From Labilithrix sp. (GTDB lineage: Bacteria > Myxococcota > Polyangia > Polyangiales > Polyangiaceae), in contig JAQBQL010000055.1 in assembly GCA_028287035.1 (NCBI GenBank), positions 1 to 40,007 on the forward strand: a stretch of 40,007 nt of DNA, read 5' to 3'. A program made the translations under genes and the position numbers. This document shows, piece by piece, positions 9,340 through 16,549 of this stretch (the first letter of the stretch is position 1; the number at the start of each line of letters is the position of its first letter). The notes under the pieces were generated by a model. That model saw only the letters and a list, made by a program, of their open reading frames with translations. It ran no database searches and was not told the DNA's origin.

Positions 9340-10014
9340 TCAGCGCGTCGCGCGCTTGACTGCCGTGCCCTTGTAGGTGCCGAAGATCACGTCCCAGAGC
9401 GGCGTGCTCACGCCGTAGCGGCCCGGCTCCGGGGCGTGGTGATGGAGGTGGTGATACTTCTTCATCCAGCCGGCGACCCCCGCGTTCCGCTTCGTGTGAT
9501 GCCAGAAGTAGTGCAGCGAGTCGTAGCCGATGTAGCCGACCGCGAAGCCGCTCCACGCGCCGTCCCACGTGCCGCCGCCGAGAACGAAGTGCGTGAACAG
9601 GAACGACAGGATGCCGAGGGGCATGCTGACCATCGGCGGCATCACGAGGCGCGACGGATCGATGGGATACGCGTGATGGTAGCCATGCGTGAGAAACTCA
9701 CGGATCTTCCCCTCACGCGTGTCCGGGAAATCTGCGTGGAAGATGATGCGGTGGAGCAGGTACTCGACCAGCGTGAACGCCAGCATGCCGGTCACGAAGG
9801 TCCCGAGGAGCGCCAGCGCGCCCCCGGGCTGGTACGCCCAGACGAGCAGCGCGGCCGCGATCGGGCCGTAGAAGACGGCCGGGAAGGTCGGATGGGCGCG
9901 GGCGATCGTGCGATCGAGCCAGAGCGGCTTCAGGACGGGGATGCCGATGCCGCGCGGCGGCTTGCCGAGCGCAGCTTCGATGCACTCAGGGGTGAGGAAG
10001 CGCTCGGGGATCAT
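9340..10014 (-). CDS. Fatty acid hydroxylase superfamily membrane protein (FA2H-like)
   Basis: This 224-residue membrane protein carries the di-iron histidine boxes of the sterol desaturase/fatty acid hydroxylase superfamily: HRIIFH (88-93), HGYHH (110-114), HYFWHH (168-173) and HHLHHH (188-193), with hydrophobic segments around residues 48-85 and 126-165. The spacing and the PDTREGK and GVSTPLWDVIFGTY segments resemble fatty acid 2-hydroxylases, which hydroxylate acyl chains of membrane lipids. It lacks the cytochrome b5 domain seen in yeast and animal forms. It starts with ATG at 10014 and is followed 17 bases later by marC. It probably modifies membrane lipids; the exact substrate cannot be told from sequence. 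Confidence 0.88.
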   Translation of the reverse strand: MIPERFLTPECIEAALGKPPRGIGIPVLKPLWLDRTIARAHPTFPAVFYGPIAAALLVWAYQPGGALALLGTFVTGMLAFTLVEYLLHRIIFHADFPDTREGKIREFLTHGYHHAYPIDPSRLVMPPMVSMPLGILSFLFTHFVLGGGTWDGAWSGFAVGYIGYDSLHYFWHHTKRNAGVAGWMKKYHHLHHHAPEPGRYGVSTPLWDVIFGTYKGTAVKRATR

Positions 10015-10121
10015 CGGTCTCGGCGTCTATGGCACACAGTGCGGGTGGAGAAAAGTGCTTCTGGCCCCTTTCGGGGACGCGGCGGGCAGGCCCGGCGCTC
10101 CGGATCGTGGGGTCAGCGCGC

Positions 10122-10499
10122 TCAGCGTGCGACGAGGAACAGTGCGGTCGCTCCCGCGGCGACGAGGGCGCTACCGAGCACGACCATGGCTCCGAGACGG
10201 CGCTGCGCCCGGAGCTCGCTCCGATCGGCGACCGGCTCGGATCCGCCGGCCGTGCTGCGTGTCCCGCTGAGCGCGTGCACTCCGCACGTCTTGTAGAAGG
10301 ACGCGAGCACGCCGTACGTGCCGACGAAGAACGGGAGGAACACGAGCGCGCGGGAGGCGTGCTCCACGGGTGACGCGTCCGCGCGGCCGAGCAACGCCGC
10401 GAGCACCAGCGCCATCGCAAGGCCAGCGAGCCCCACCCGGAGCTGACCCTGACGGGACCCCTGATCGACGAGATTCCCTCTGCGAGTGACCGCCGCCAT
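10122..10499 (-). CDS. Small membrane protein of unknown function
   Basis: The 125-residue product has three hydrophobic segments (about residues 22-40, 50-68 and 101-122). Between the second and third is a cytoplasmic-looking loop containing FYKTCGVHALSGTR and then EPVADRSELRAQRRLG. I do not recognise the family. It starts with ATG at 10499, back to back with the transporter gene on the + strand (60 bases between starts), so the two probably share a divergent promoter region. It is followed after 107 bases by the fatty-acid-hydroxylase gene on the same strand, with only a weak 4-bp hairpin between, and may be the first gene of that run. Confidence 0.65.
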   Translation of the reverse strand: MAAVTRRGNLVDQGSRQGQLRVGLAGLAMALVLAALLGRADASPVEHASRALVFLPFFVGTYGVLASFYKTCGVHALSGTRSTAGGSEPVADRSELRAQRRLGAMVVLGSALVAAGATALFLVAR

Positions 10500-10559
10500 C
10501 GCCTAGCATCCTAGCCTTCGTAACGCTTCGCGCCAGCCCCCGACGCACCTACCTCTGCC

Positions 10560-13334
10560 ATGTCACGCTGGATTGTCCGCTTCCTCGATCTCCGCGAGGG
10601 CGAAGCACGTCCGGTCATCAAGTCGTTCCTCGTGCTGTTCCTGCTGATCGCGGGGCACACCACGCTCGAGACGGCGCGCGACGCGCTCTTCCTCACCGCG
10701 CTGCCGCCGAGCCGGCTGAACCTCGTCTACATCGCGCTCGCGGGGCTCTCCTTCTTCGTGGCTGCGGCCAGCACGCGCATGGCCGAGGCGTTCGGGCGGC
10801 GGAACGCGCTCGTGGCGACGCTCTCGGTGGCCGCGTTCGCGACGGTCCTGCTGCACGCGATGACGCCGACGCCGCGCGTGGTGATGGCGCTCTACGTGTT
10901 CAGCGGGCTCGTGGGCGCGGTCCTGTCGCCGCAGTTCTGGCTCATCGCCGCGCAGATGTTCACGTCGGCGCAGGGCCGGCGCCTCTTCGGTCCGATCGCC
11001 TCGGGGGGCGTCATGGGCGGCGTCGCCGGCGCGGGGACCGCCGCGCTTCTCCTCTCGCGGCTGCCCGTGACGTCGCTCCTGCTCGTCGCGGCGGCTGCGT
11101 TCCTCGGGACGGCGTTCCTCCTCACCACCCTCGAGCTCGAGGGCGACGAGGCCGTGGTGTCGGCGCGCACCCCGGGCGACAGCCTGTTGCCCACCGCGCA
11201 GGCGCCGGCCCGGCCGAGCCTCGCGAGAGACCCCTTCGTCCTGCGGGTCGGGCTTCTCGTCGCGTTCTCGACCGCTGCGGTGCTCGCGGTCGACTACCTC
11301 TTCAAGTCCACCGCCGCGAGCCGGATCCCGCCGGCTCGTCTCGGGGAGTTCTTCGCCCGGTACTACGCGGTGATGAACGTGGCGTCGCTCGCGGTGCAGC
11401 TCCTCGTGGCGAGCCGGGTCGTGCGCCGGCTGGGCGTCGCGGGCGCGGTGTCCGTGACCCCGCTCCTCCTCCTCGCCGGCGGCGTCGCCTCGTTCCTGAC
11501 GGGCGGGCGCCTGCTCCCCGTCGTCGGGACGCGCATGGTCGATGGGAGCCTTCGCTACTCGCTGAACCGCGTCGCGACCGAGCTGCTCTACCTGCCGATG
11601 CCGACCGGCGTCCGCGAGCGCGCGAAGAGCCTCATCGACACCGTGCTCGCGCGCGCCGTGCAGGCGCTCACGGCCGCCCTCCTCTTCGCGCTGAGCATGA
11701 TGCACGTGCTCGGGCCGCGCACCCTGGCGGCCCTGGTCGCCGCGCTCTGCCTCGCCTGGGCCGTCGTCGCCCTCGGCTTGCGTGCGCCCTACCTCGGCCT
11801 CTTCCGGAGCGCGCTGGCGAGCGGCAAGCTGCGGATCGACGACGAGATCACCGAGCTCGATCTCAACGCCGCAGAGGCGCTCGTCGAGGCGATGGCCCAT
11901 CCCGACCCCGACCAGGTGGTCGCCGCCATGGACCTCCTCGAGCAGCGCGGACGCGGCAAGCTCGTCTCCGCGCTGATCCTCTACCACGACGACGAGCGAG
12001 TCCTCCTGCGGGCGCTCGACATCTTCGGCGCGTCCTCGCGTGCCGACTGGCTGCCGCTCGGCGAGCGCCTGCTCTCCGACGAGCGCGAGGCCGTGCGCGT
12101 CGCCGCGGTACGGGCGTTCGCGAAGCATGGCGTCGAGCGGGCGCTCGCCCGCGCGCTCGAGGACACGAGCTCGGTCGTGCAGGCGTACGCCGCCTTCCAT
12201 CTCGCGCTCCGGTCGGACGAGGAGGAGCTCGCGGCTCACCCGCGCCTCACCGCGATGATCGGGGTGCCCGGCGCCTTCGGGGACGCCGCGCGCCGGATCC
12301 TGCTCACCGCGATCGCGGACGCCGCGGATCCACGCGCCGTGACCCTCGTGCTCGAGATCGCCGCGAGCCCGCAGCTGGACGGCACCGAGCAGACGATCAC
12401 GCTCCTCGCCCGGGCAATGCAGGCCCTCGAGGATCCGCGATTCCTCCCCTACCTCGTGGCGCGGCTCGCCTTCCGCCCCGGCCGCGAGGCCAACCGCGCG
12501 GCCATCCAGGCGATCGGCGCGCCCGCGCTCGCCGCGCTCGAGGCGGTCAGCCTCGATCCGGCGGCGCCGCGCCGGGTCCGTACGCACGTGCCGCGTAGCA
12601 TCGCCGAAATTGGCACGCAGCGCGCCGCCGACTTCCTCACCACGCGGCTCGGCGCCGAACGGGACGGCCTCGTCCGGTACAAGGTGCTGCGGGCCCTCGG
12701 GCACCTCGTCGCGAGCACGGACGTGAAGGTCGACCGGCCGCGCGTCGACGCGGCGGTGCGCGAGAACCTGGTCGAGCACCTGCGGCTCGCGGCGCTGCGG
12801 GTGGCGCTCGAGAAGGCCGAGGCCCGCGGCGAGCCGCAGCCGCCGAGCGAGCGGTTCCTCGTCGAGCTGCTGCGCGACAAGCAGGCCCAGGCGCTCGAGC
12901 GAGCGTTCCGTCTCCTCAAGATCGCCCACAAGCGCGAGGACATCCACCGGGTGCACGCGGCGGCGCTCTCCGACGACAAGCACGTGCGCTCGAATGCCGG
13001 TGAGTTCCTCGACACGCTCCTCGCCGGGCGGAGCACGGGCGACCTTCGCGATCTGTTCCGCCTCGTCGTCGACGACCTCACGCCCGAGGCGCGGGTGCAG
13101 CGTGCCGCGCCCTACGTGAGCGCGCTCCCGCGCGGGCGCGACGAGGCACTGGCGCGCCTCATCGAGGACCGCGACGACGCCGTCGCTGCGCTCGCGAGCC
13201 ACTACGCGCTGACGCTGGGCGGAGCGACGTTGCGCGCCAGCGTCGAGCGGGCGCAGCAGCAGCGTCCTTCGCTGGGATCGCTGATGGCGCACTTCTTCGG
13301 CCCGGCCGGGCTGACCTCACCGAGGCCCGCCTGA
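10560..13334 (+). CDS. ATP/ADP-carrier-like (Npt/TLC type) transporter fused to HEAT-repeat domain
   Basis: The 924-residue protein has two halves. Residues 1-420 contain about 12 membrane helices in the pattern of NTP/NDP antiporters: LRPGE-like start (LREGEARPVI), FFARYYAVMNVASLAVQLL near 265-282 and RYSLNRVATELLYLPMP near 332-348 followed by RAKSLIDTVLAR. Residues 430-910 are soluble and consist of repeated helix pairs of HEAT type (for example VRVAAVRAFAKHG, LVRYKVLRALGHL). Classical members exchange ATP and ADP in chlamydiae, rickettsiae and plastids; in free-living myxobacteria the substrate is not established. ATG start at 10560. The stop overlaps the ATG of the next gene (TGATG), so the cyclic-nucleotide-binding protein downstream is a probable partner. 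Confidence 0.85.
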   Translation: MSRWIVRFLDLREGEARPVIKSFLVLFLLIAGHTTLETARDALFLTALPPSRLNLVYIALAGLSFFVAAASTRMAEAFGRRNALVATLSVAAFATVLLHAMTPTPRVVMALYVFSGLVGAVLSPQFWLIAAQMFTSAQGRRLFGPIASGGVMGGVAGAGTAALLLSRLPVTSLLLVAAAAFLGTAFLLTTLELEGDEAVVSARTPGDSLLPTAQAPARPSLARDPFVLRVGLLVAFSTAAVLAVDYLFKSTAASRIPPARLGEFFARYYAVMNVASLAVQLLVASRVVRRLGVAGAVSVTPLLLLAGGVASFLTGGRLLPVVGTRMVDGSLRYSLNRVATELLYLPMPTGVRERAKSLIDTVLARAVQALTAALLFALSMMHVLGPRTLAALVAALCLAWAVVALGLRAPYLGLFRSALASGKLRIDDEITELDLNAAEALVEAMAHPDPDQVVAAMDLLEQRGRGKLVSALILYHDDERVLLRALDIFGASSRADWLPLGERLLSDEREAVRVAAVRAFAKHGVERALARALEDTSSVVQAYAAFHLALRSDEEELAAHPRLTAMIGVPGAFGDAARRILLTAIADAADPRAVTLVLEIAASPQLDGTEQTITLLARAMQALEDPRFLPYLVARLAFRPGREANRAAIQAIGAPALAALEAVSLDPAAPRRVRTHVPRSIAEIGTQRAADFLTTRLGAERDGLVRYKVLRALGHLVASTDVKVDRPRVDAAVRENLVEHLRLAALRVALEKAEARGEPQPPSERFLVELLRDKQAQALERAFRLLKIAHKREDIHRVHAAALSDDKHVRSNAGEFLDTLLAGRSTGDLRDLFRLVVDDLTPEARVQRAAPYVSALPRGRDEALARLIEDRDDAVAALASHYALTLGGATLRASVERAQQQRPSLGSLMAHFFGPAGLTSPRPA

Positions 13335-14272
13335 TGGCCAGCGAGAGCTCGTCGCGCCTCTTCCGCGAGATCTTCATCGCCGGCTTCATGGCCGGTCTCC
13401 CGGCCGAGAACGTGCGGTGGGCGGCGGCGCGCCTCGCGCCCAACATGACCGACGTGCGGCTCGCCGCGGGCGAGGTGCTCTATCGTCCCGGTGACCCGCC
13501 GGACGCACACTGGTTCGTGGTCAGCGGCGCCATCCGCCTCGAGGCCGAGGGGCATCCCTCGTGGGTGCTCGGCGAACGTTCGCTCGTCGGCACGATGGAC
13601 ATCAGCCTCGACCGTCCACGCACGCGCACCGCGATCGCCGAGCGGAACAGCTTTCTCCTGCGGCTTCCCGCCGGCGACTGGCTCGACATGCTGGAAGACA
13701 ACTTCCAGCTCACGCAGCGCGCGCTCGAGGGCCTCGGCGAGTTCGTGAATGCGACGCGCGTCGAGCTCGACCCGTTCACGTACGACGCGGACGGCGGGCC
13801 GAATGCTCCGATCCCGGAAGGTCCGCTCGGGTTCGTCGACCGCGTCCTCTTGCTACGGTCGTTGCCCCTCTTCCGCGGCGGCGAGATGCAGGCCCTCGCG
13901 AACCTCGCAGAGCTCGCGCACGTGCGGCAGCTCGCGCCGGGTGAGGTGCTCGTCGAGCGTGGTCGTGCCGCCCCGATGCTCGCCGTCGTCCTCGCGGGTG
14001 AGGTCGACGCGCAGCGCGAGGACCGGCGGCGCGCCCAGCACTACGGACCTGGCACGCTGGTCTTCGGCGGCGCCGCGGTCGCCGGCCGGGACCTCGGGTA
14101 CGAAGTGCGGGCGACGGCGGCGACCCGCATTCTCGAGATCGGACGCGAGGACTTCCTCGACGTGCTCGAGGAACACTTCCAGCTCGCGCGCTCGGTGCTC
14201 CGCGGCCTCGTCGCGGAGCGGGAGGTGCTGGTCGACGAGAAGGAGCGGCGTGCGGCAGCGAAGAAGGCGTGA
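13334..14272 (+). CDS. Protein with two cyclic-nucleotide-binding-like domains
   Basis: The 312-residue product contains two beta-roll domains of the CAP/cNMP-binding fold, about residues 30-140 (LAAGEVLYRPGDPPDAHWFVV) and 165-290 (LAPGEVLVERGRAAPMLAVVL). Neither shows the full phosphate-binding cassette (G-E-x-A/S-x3-R) that I would expect for cAMP or cGMP binding; the equivalent places read LGERSLVGTM and FGGAAVAGR. They may therefore bind another ligand or act as protein-interaction modules. No helix-turn-helix, kinase or membrane helix follows. The C-terminus is a charged helix ending in basic residues. It is translationally coupled to the Npt-HEAT transporter (TGATG at 13332-13336), which suggests a regulatory subunit. 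Confidence 0.85.
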   Translation: MASESSSRLFREIFIAGFMAGLPAENVRWAAARLAPNMTDVRLAAGEVLYRPGDPPDAHWFVVSGAIRLEAEGHPSWVLGERSLVGTMDISLDRPRTRTAIAERNSFLLRLPAGDWLDMLEDNFQLTQRALEGLGEFVNATRVELDPFTYDADGGPNAPIPEGPLGFVDRVLLLRSLPLFRGGEMQALANLAELAHVRQLAPGEVLVERGRAAPMLAVVLAGEVDAQREDRRRAQHYGPGTLVFGGAAVAGRDLGYEVRATAATRILEIGREDFLDVLEEHFQLARSVLRGLVAEREVLVDEKERRAAAKKA

Positions 14273-14339
14273 AGGCTGCACGTCGCCGTAGCGCGCGGCG
14301 TGGGACGCAGCCATACTGTCCCGACCGGATCCCCAAGAC

Positions 14340-15062
14340 ATGACTCGCCCCGAAGGTGACGATCCTCCGCCGAAGCCGTCCGACGCCGGCGTGGCCACCA
14401 CCGTGCTCGATCGCGTGAAGCCGACCGTCGTGGTCCGGCGGCGCGTCTACGAGCCAACGGCCAACAAGACGCTCGTGCACGTCGCGCGCGACACCTCCGA
14501 CGACGACGAGAACGGTCCGCCGTCCTCGGTGAACGTCGCGCGGGCGCTCGCCTCGCTGCGCGGCGACGAGCTCCGGCGCCTCGAGGAGATCGTCCGCGCC
14601 GACGACGACTCGATCCCGCCTCCGCCGCCGAGCTCCTCGTCGATCGCGCCGGCGGTGCTCGCGCGGGCTGCGCAGGCCGCGCCGCCGTCGGCCCCCGCCG
14701 TCGCGGCGACCCCCACAGGCCCGACGGTGCGGCTCGGTCCGAGCATCGCCCTCGAGGATCTCGCCCGCGAGATGAGCGTGCCCGTCCAGGAGCTCGTCAC
14801 CGCGCTCGTCACGCGCGGGTTCTTCTCGATGACGGTCACGTCCGTGCTCTCGCGCGAGACCGCGAAGCTCGCCGCGGCGATGTTCGGCTGGGAGACGGTC
14901 GACGACGACTCCCTCCCCGAGGCGACCTCGGGCGAGAAGCCGAAGAAGAAGAATGCCGGGGCGCCCGGCACACCGGGCGGCGGCGGCAAGGCGAAGGCGC
15001 CGAAGCCGACGGAGGCCAAGAAGCCCCCGCCGCCGAAGCGCTCCGTCAACCGCGGTCGCTGA
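14340..15062 (+). CDS. Stand-alone IF2_N-domain protein with basic, proline-rich tail
   Basis: The 240-residue protein contains a single recognisable domain at about residues 134-187: IALEDLAREMSVPVQELVTA, then a helix break and LSRETAKLAAAMFGWE. This is the small helical IF2_N module found at the N-terminus of translation initiation factor 2. The GTPase domains of IF-2 are absent, and the gene ends normally with TGA. The N-terminal 130 residues are acidic and proline-rich; the last 50 are rich in Lys, Pro and Gly. IF2_N modules are thought to contact nucleic acid or the ribosome. It lies 67 bases after the cyclic-nucleotide-binding gene on the same strand. Role unknown; RNA or ribosome binding is the natural guess. 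Confidence 0.72.
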   Translation: MTRPEGDDPPPKPSDAGVATTVLDRVKPTVVVRRRVYEPTANKTLVHVARDTSDDDENGPPSSVNVARALASLRGDELRRLEEIVRADDDSIPPPPPSSSSIAPAVLARAAQAAPPSAPAVAATPTGPTVRLGPSIALEDLAREMSVPVQELVTALVTRGFFSMTVTSVLSRETAKLAAAMFGWETVDDDSLPEATSGEKPKKKNAGAPGTPGGGGKAKAPKPTEAKKPPPPKRSVNRGR

Positions 15063-15085
15063 CCGCCCTCGCACTCACGTCGCCG

Positions 15086-16471
15086 TCACTTGACGGGCGG
15101 CGGCTGCGGCACGGACGTCTCGTCCTGGATGCAGGACGCGAGGTCGAAGAGGAAGAACGCGAGCAGCTTCTCGCCTTCGTTGAGGGTGTTCGTGCAGCCG
15201 ACCGGGAAGTTGGCTGTCACCTTGTCCTGGGCGCCGTCATTGAGGTGAGCGTCGATGTGCACGCCCTTGCCACACTGCTTGTCAGCGCTCACGCCGACCG
15301 GCACGTTGACGGTGAACGCGCGCGGGCCGGCGCTGCTGCCGGAGGTCGCCCACTGCTGCGCCTTGCCGGGATCGAGGCTCGTCGCGTTCGCGAAGAGCAC
15401 GGACGGCGTGACGCGGTTGTTCGAGCCGGGGGTCACCGTCGCGAGCCAGTCACCGAGCGCCTTGCCCTTGGGGAAGGACGTGTCCACGAGCATCGGGTTG
15501 CTCGTCAGCGGCGCCCCGCCCGGGAGGGTCACCGCGGAGCTGAGCCCGTTGTCCGGCGCGAACTTGTACCAGGTGTACATGAAGTCGGTCGTGAAGATCC
15601 GGCCGCCGGCATTCAGGTAGTCCGCCATCGCCGGGAACGCGCCGCTCTTGTTGAACTGCGCCTCCTGACACTCGCACGACAGGATCACCTGGTCGTACTG
15701 CTTCAGCTGGTCGACGTCGTTCCAGAAGCTCTGCGCCGGAAGGCTGCCCGTCGGCGCGCCGCCGCCGCTCCCCACGAACGTGTGGACGGACTTGGACGGG
15801 CCGTCCGACTGCACGCCGAACTCCGACGCGTCGATGCCGATCTTCGGGAGCATGCACCCGAGGACGTCGCAGCCGCCCGTCGTGAGCGCGATGCGCGGCA
15901 TGTCGCCTTCGCTCTGGTTGCGCGGCAGGCGCGTGAGCTCCGAGTCTGTGAGCTTCGTCTCGGTGCACTCGGCGACGTTCGGGATCGTGACCTGGCGGCG
16001 CCATTTGCCGACCTGGATGACGAGCGGGATGTCCTTGCCTACCGGAACGTTCTTCAGCTCGAACGTGCCGTCGGGCTGGCTCAGCGCCGTCGTGACCGGC
16101 GAGCCGGTGACGCTGCCGCACGTCTCGCACGTCGCGCCGTGCGTGACGGCGGCCGGGGTCGTGTTCGGCACGTACACGATGACGTTGTAGAGAGGGAGCG
16201 TGCCGTTCGGCGCGTACGCCTTGCCGGTCACCGTCGTGTCGCCGCCTCCGCCGCAGGCCTTCTGCTGGCACTGGAGACCGACGCACGGCGGGGCTGCCTC
16301 ACCGCTGCTGCCGAAGCCGCCCGAGCCGCTCGTGCCCGACGAGGCCGCGCCGTCCGGGTCGTCCTCGTAGAAGGAGCGGTCCGACGACGACCCGCAGGCG
16401 CCCACCGCCGCGATGGTGCCGAGCGTGCCCGTCACGAGAACACAGAGACCGAGAACGTTGGTCGTGCGCAT
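15086..16471 (-). CDS. Large Cys-rich lipoprotein with carboxypeptidase-regulatory-like domain
   Basis: The 461-residue protein has a signal peptide ending VGAC, which fits a lipobox, followed by a Ser/Gly-rich linker and Cys clusters (CVGLQCQQKAC). Residues around 80-170 look like a carboxypeptidase-regulatory (transthyretin-like) beta domain: VTGKAYAPNG, LYNVIVYVPN and QPDGTFELKNVPVG. The rest (FWNDVDQLKQYDQVILSCEC, GGRIFTTDFMYTWYKF) is an alpha/beta domain seen in many myxobacterial surface lipoproteins. These are sometimes mislabelled tryptophan synthase alpha chain, a name not supported by any catalytic motif here. ATG at 16471 has GGAG about 10 bases upstream. Function unknown, probably outer-membrane or surface attached. 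Confidence 0.82.
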   Translation of the reverse strand: MRTTNVLGLCVLVTGTLGTIAAVGACGSSSDRSFYEDDPDGAASSGTSGSGGFGSSGEAAPPCVGLQCQQKACGGGGDTTVTGKAYAPNGTLPLYNVIVYVPNTTPAAVTHGATCETCGSVTGSPVTTALSQPDGTFELKNVPVGKDIPLVIQVGKWRRQVTIPNVAECTETKLTDSELTRLPRNQSEGDMPRIALTTGGCDVLGCMLPKIGIDASEFGVQSDGPSKSVHTFVGSGGGAPTGSLPAQSFWNDVDQLKQYDQVILSCECQEAQFNKSGAFPAMADYLNAGGRIFTTDFMYTWYKFAPDNGLSSAVTLPGGAPLTSNPMLVDTSFPKGKALGDWLATVTPGSNNRVTPSVLFANATSLDPGKAQQWATSGSSAGPRAFTVNVPVGVSADKQCGKGVHIDAHLNDGAQDKVTANFPVGCTNTLNEGEKLLAFFLFDLASCIQDETSVPQPPPVK

Positions 16472-16549
16472 GGAGAAGCTCCTCGAGCATAAAAGGCGCG
16501 TCCCCCGCCTCACGCTGGTCCCTGAAAGGTACCATCGAACCGCGATCCG

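Noticed and set aside
10030..10045. TGGCAC-like element as a sigma-54 promoter
   Set aside because: The second half does not match TTGC at the required spacing.
10065..10076. CCCC-TTTC-GGGG hairpin as a terminator after the small membrane protein gene
   Set aside because: Only four base pairs and no proper T tract; common by chance at this GC content.
10563..13292. A 909-codon open frame on the minus strand opposite the Npt-HEAT transporter
   Set aside because: Low-complexity Arg/Glu/His-rich product with no motif; the plus strand encodes a clear transporter.
10560..13334. The ATP/ADP-carrier-like gene as a sign of an intracellular parasite
   Set aside because: The rest of the window (large regulators, many lipoproteins, high GC) is that of a free-living bacterium, and HEAT-fused homologues occur in myxobacteria.
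15086..16471. Annotation as tryptophan synthase alpha chain
   Set aside because: This label circulates for similar myxobacterial lipoproteins, but there is no TIM-barrel or TrpA motif; the protein is an exported Cys-rich lipoprotein.
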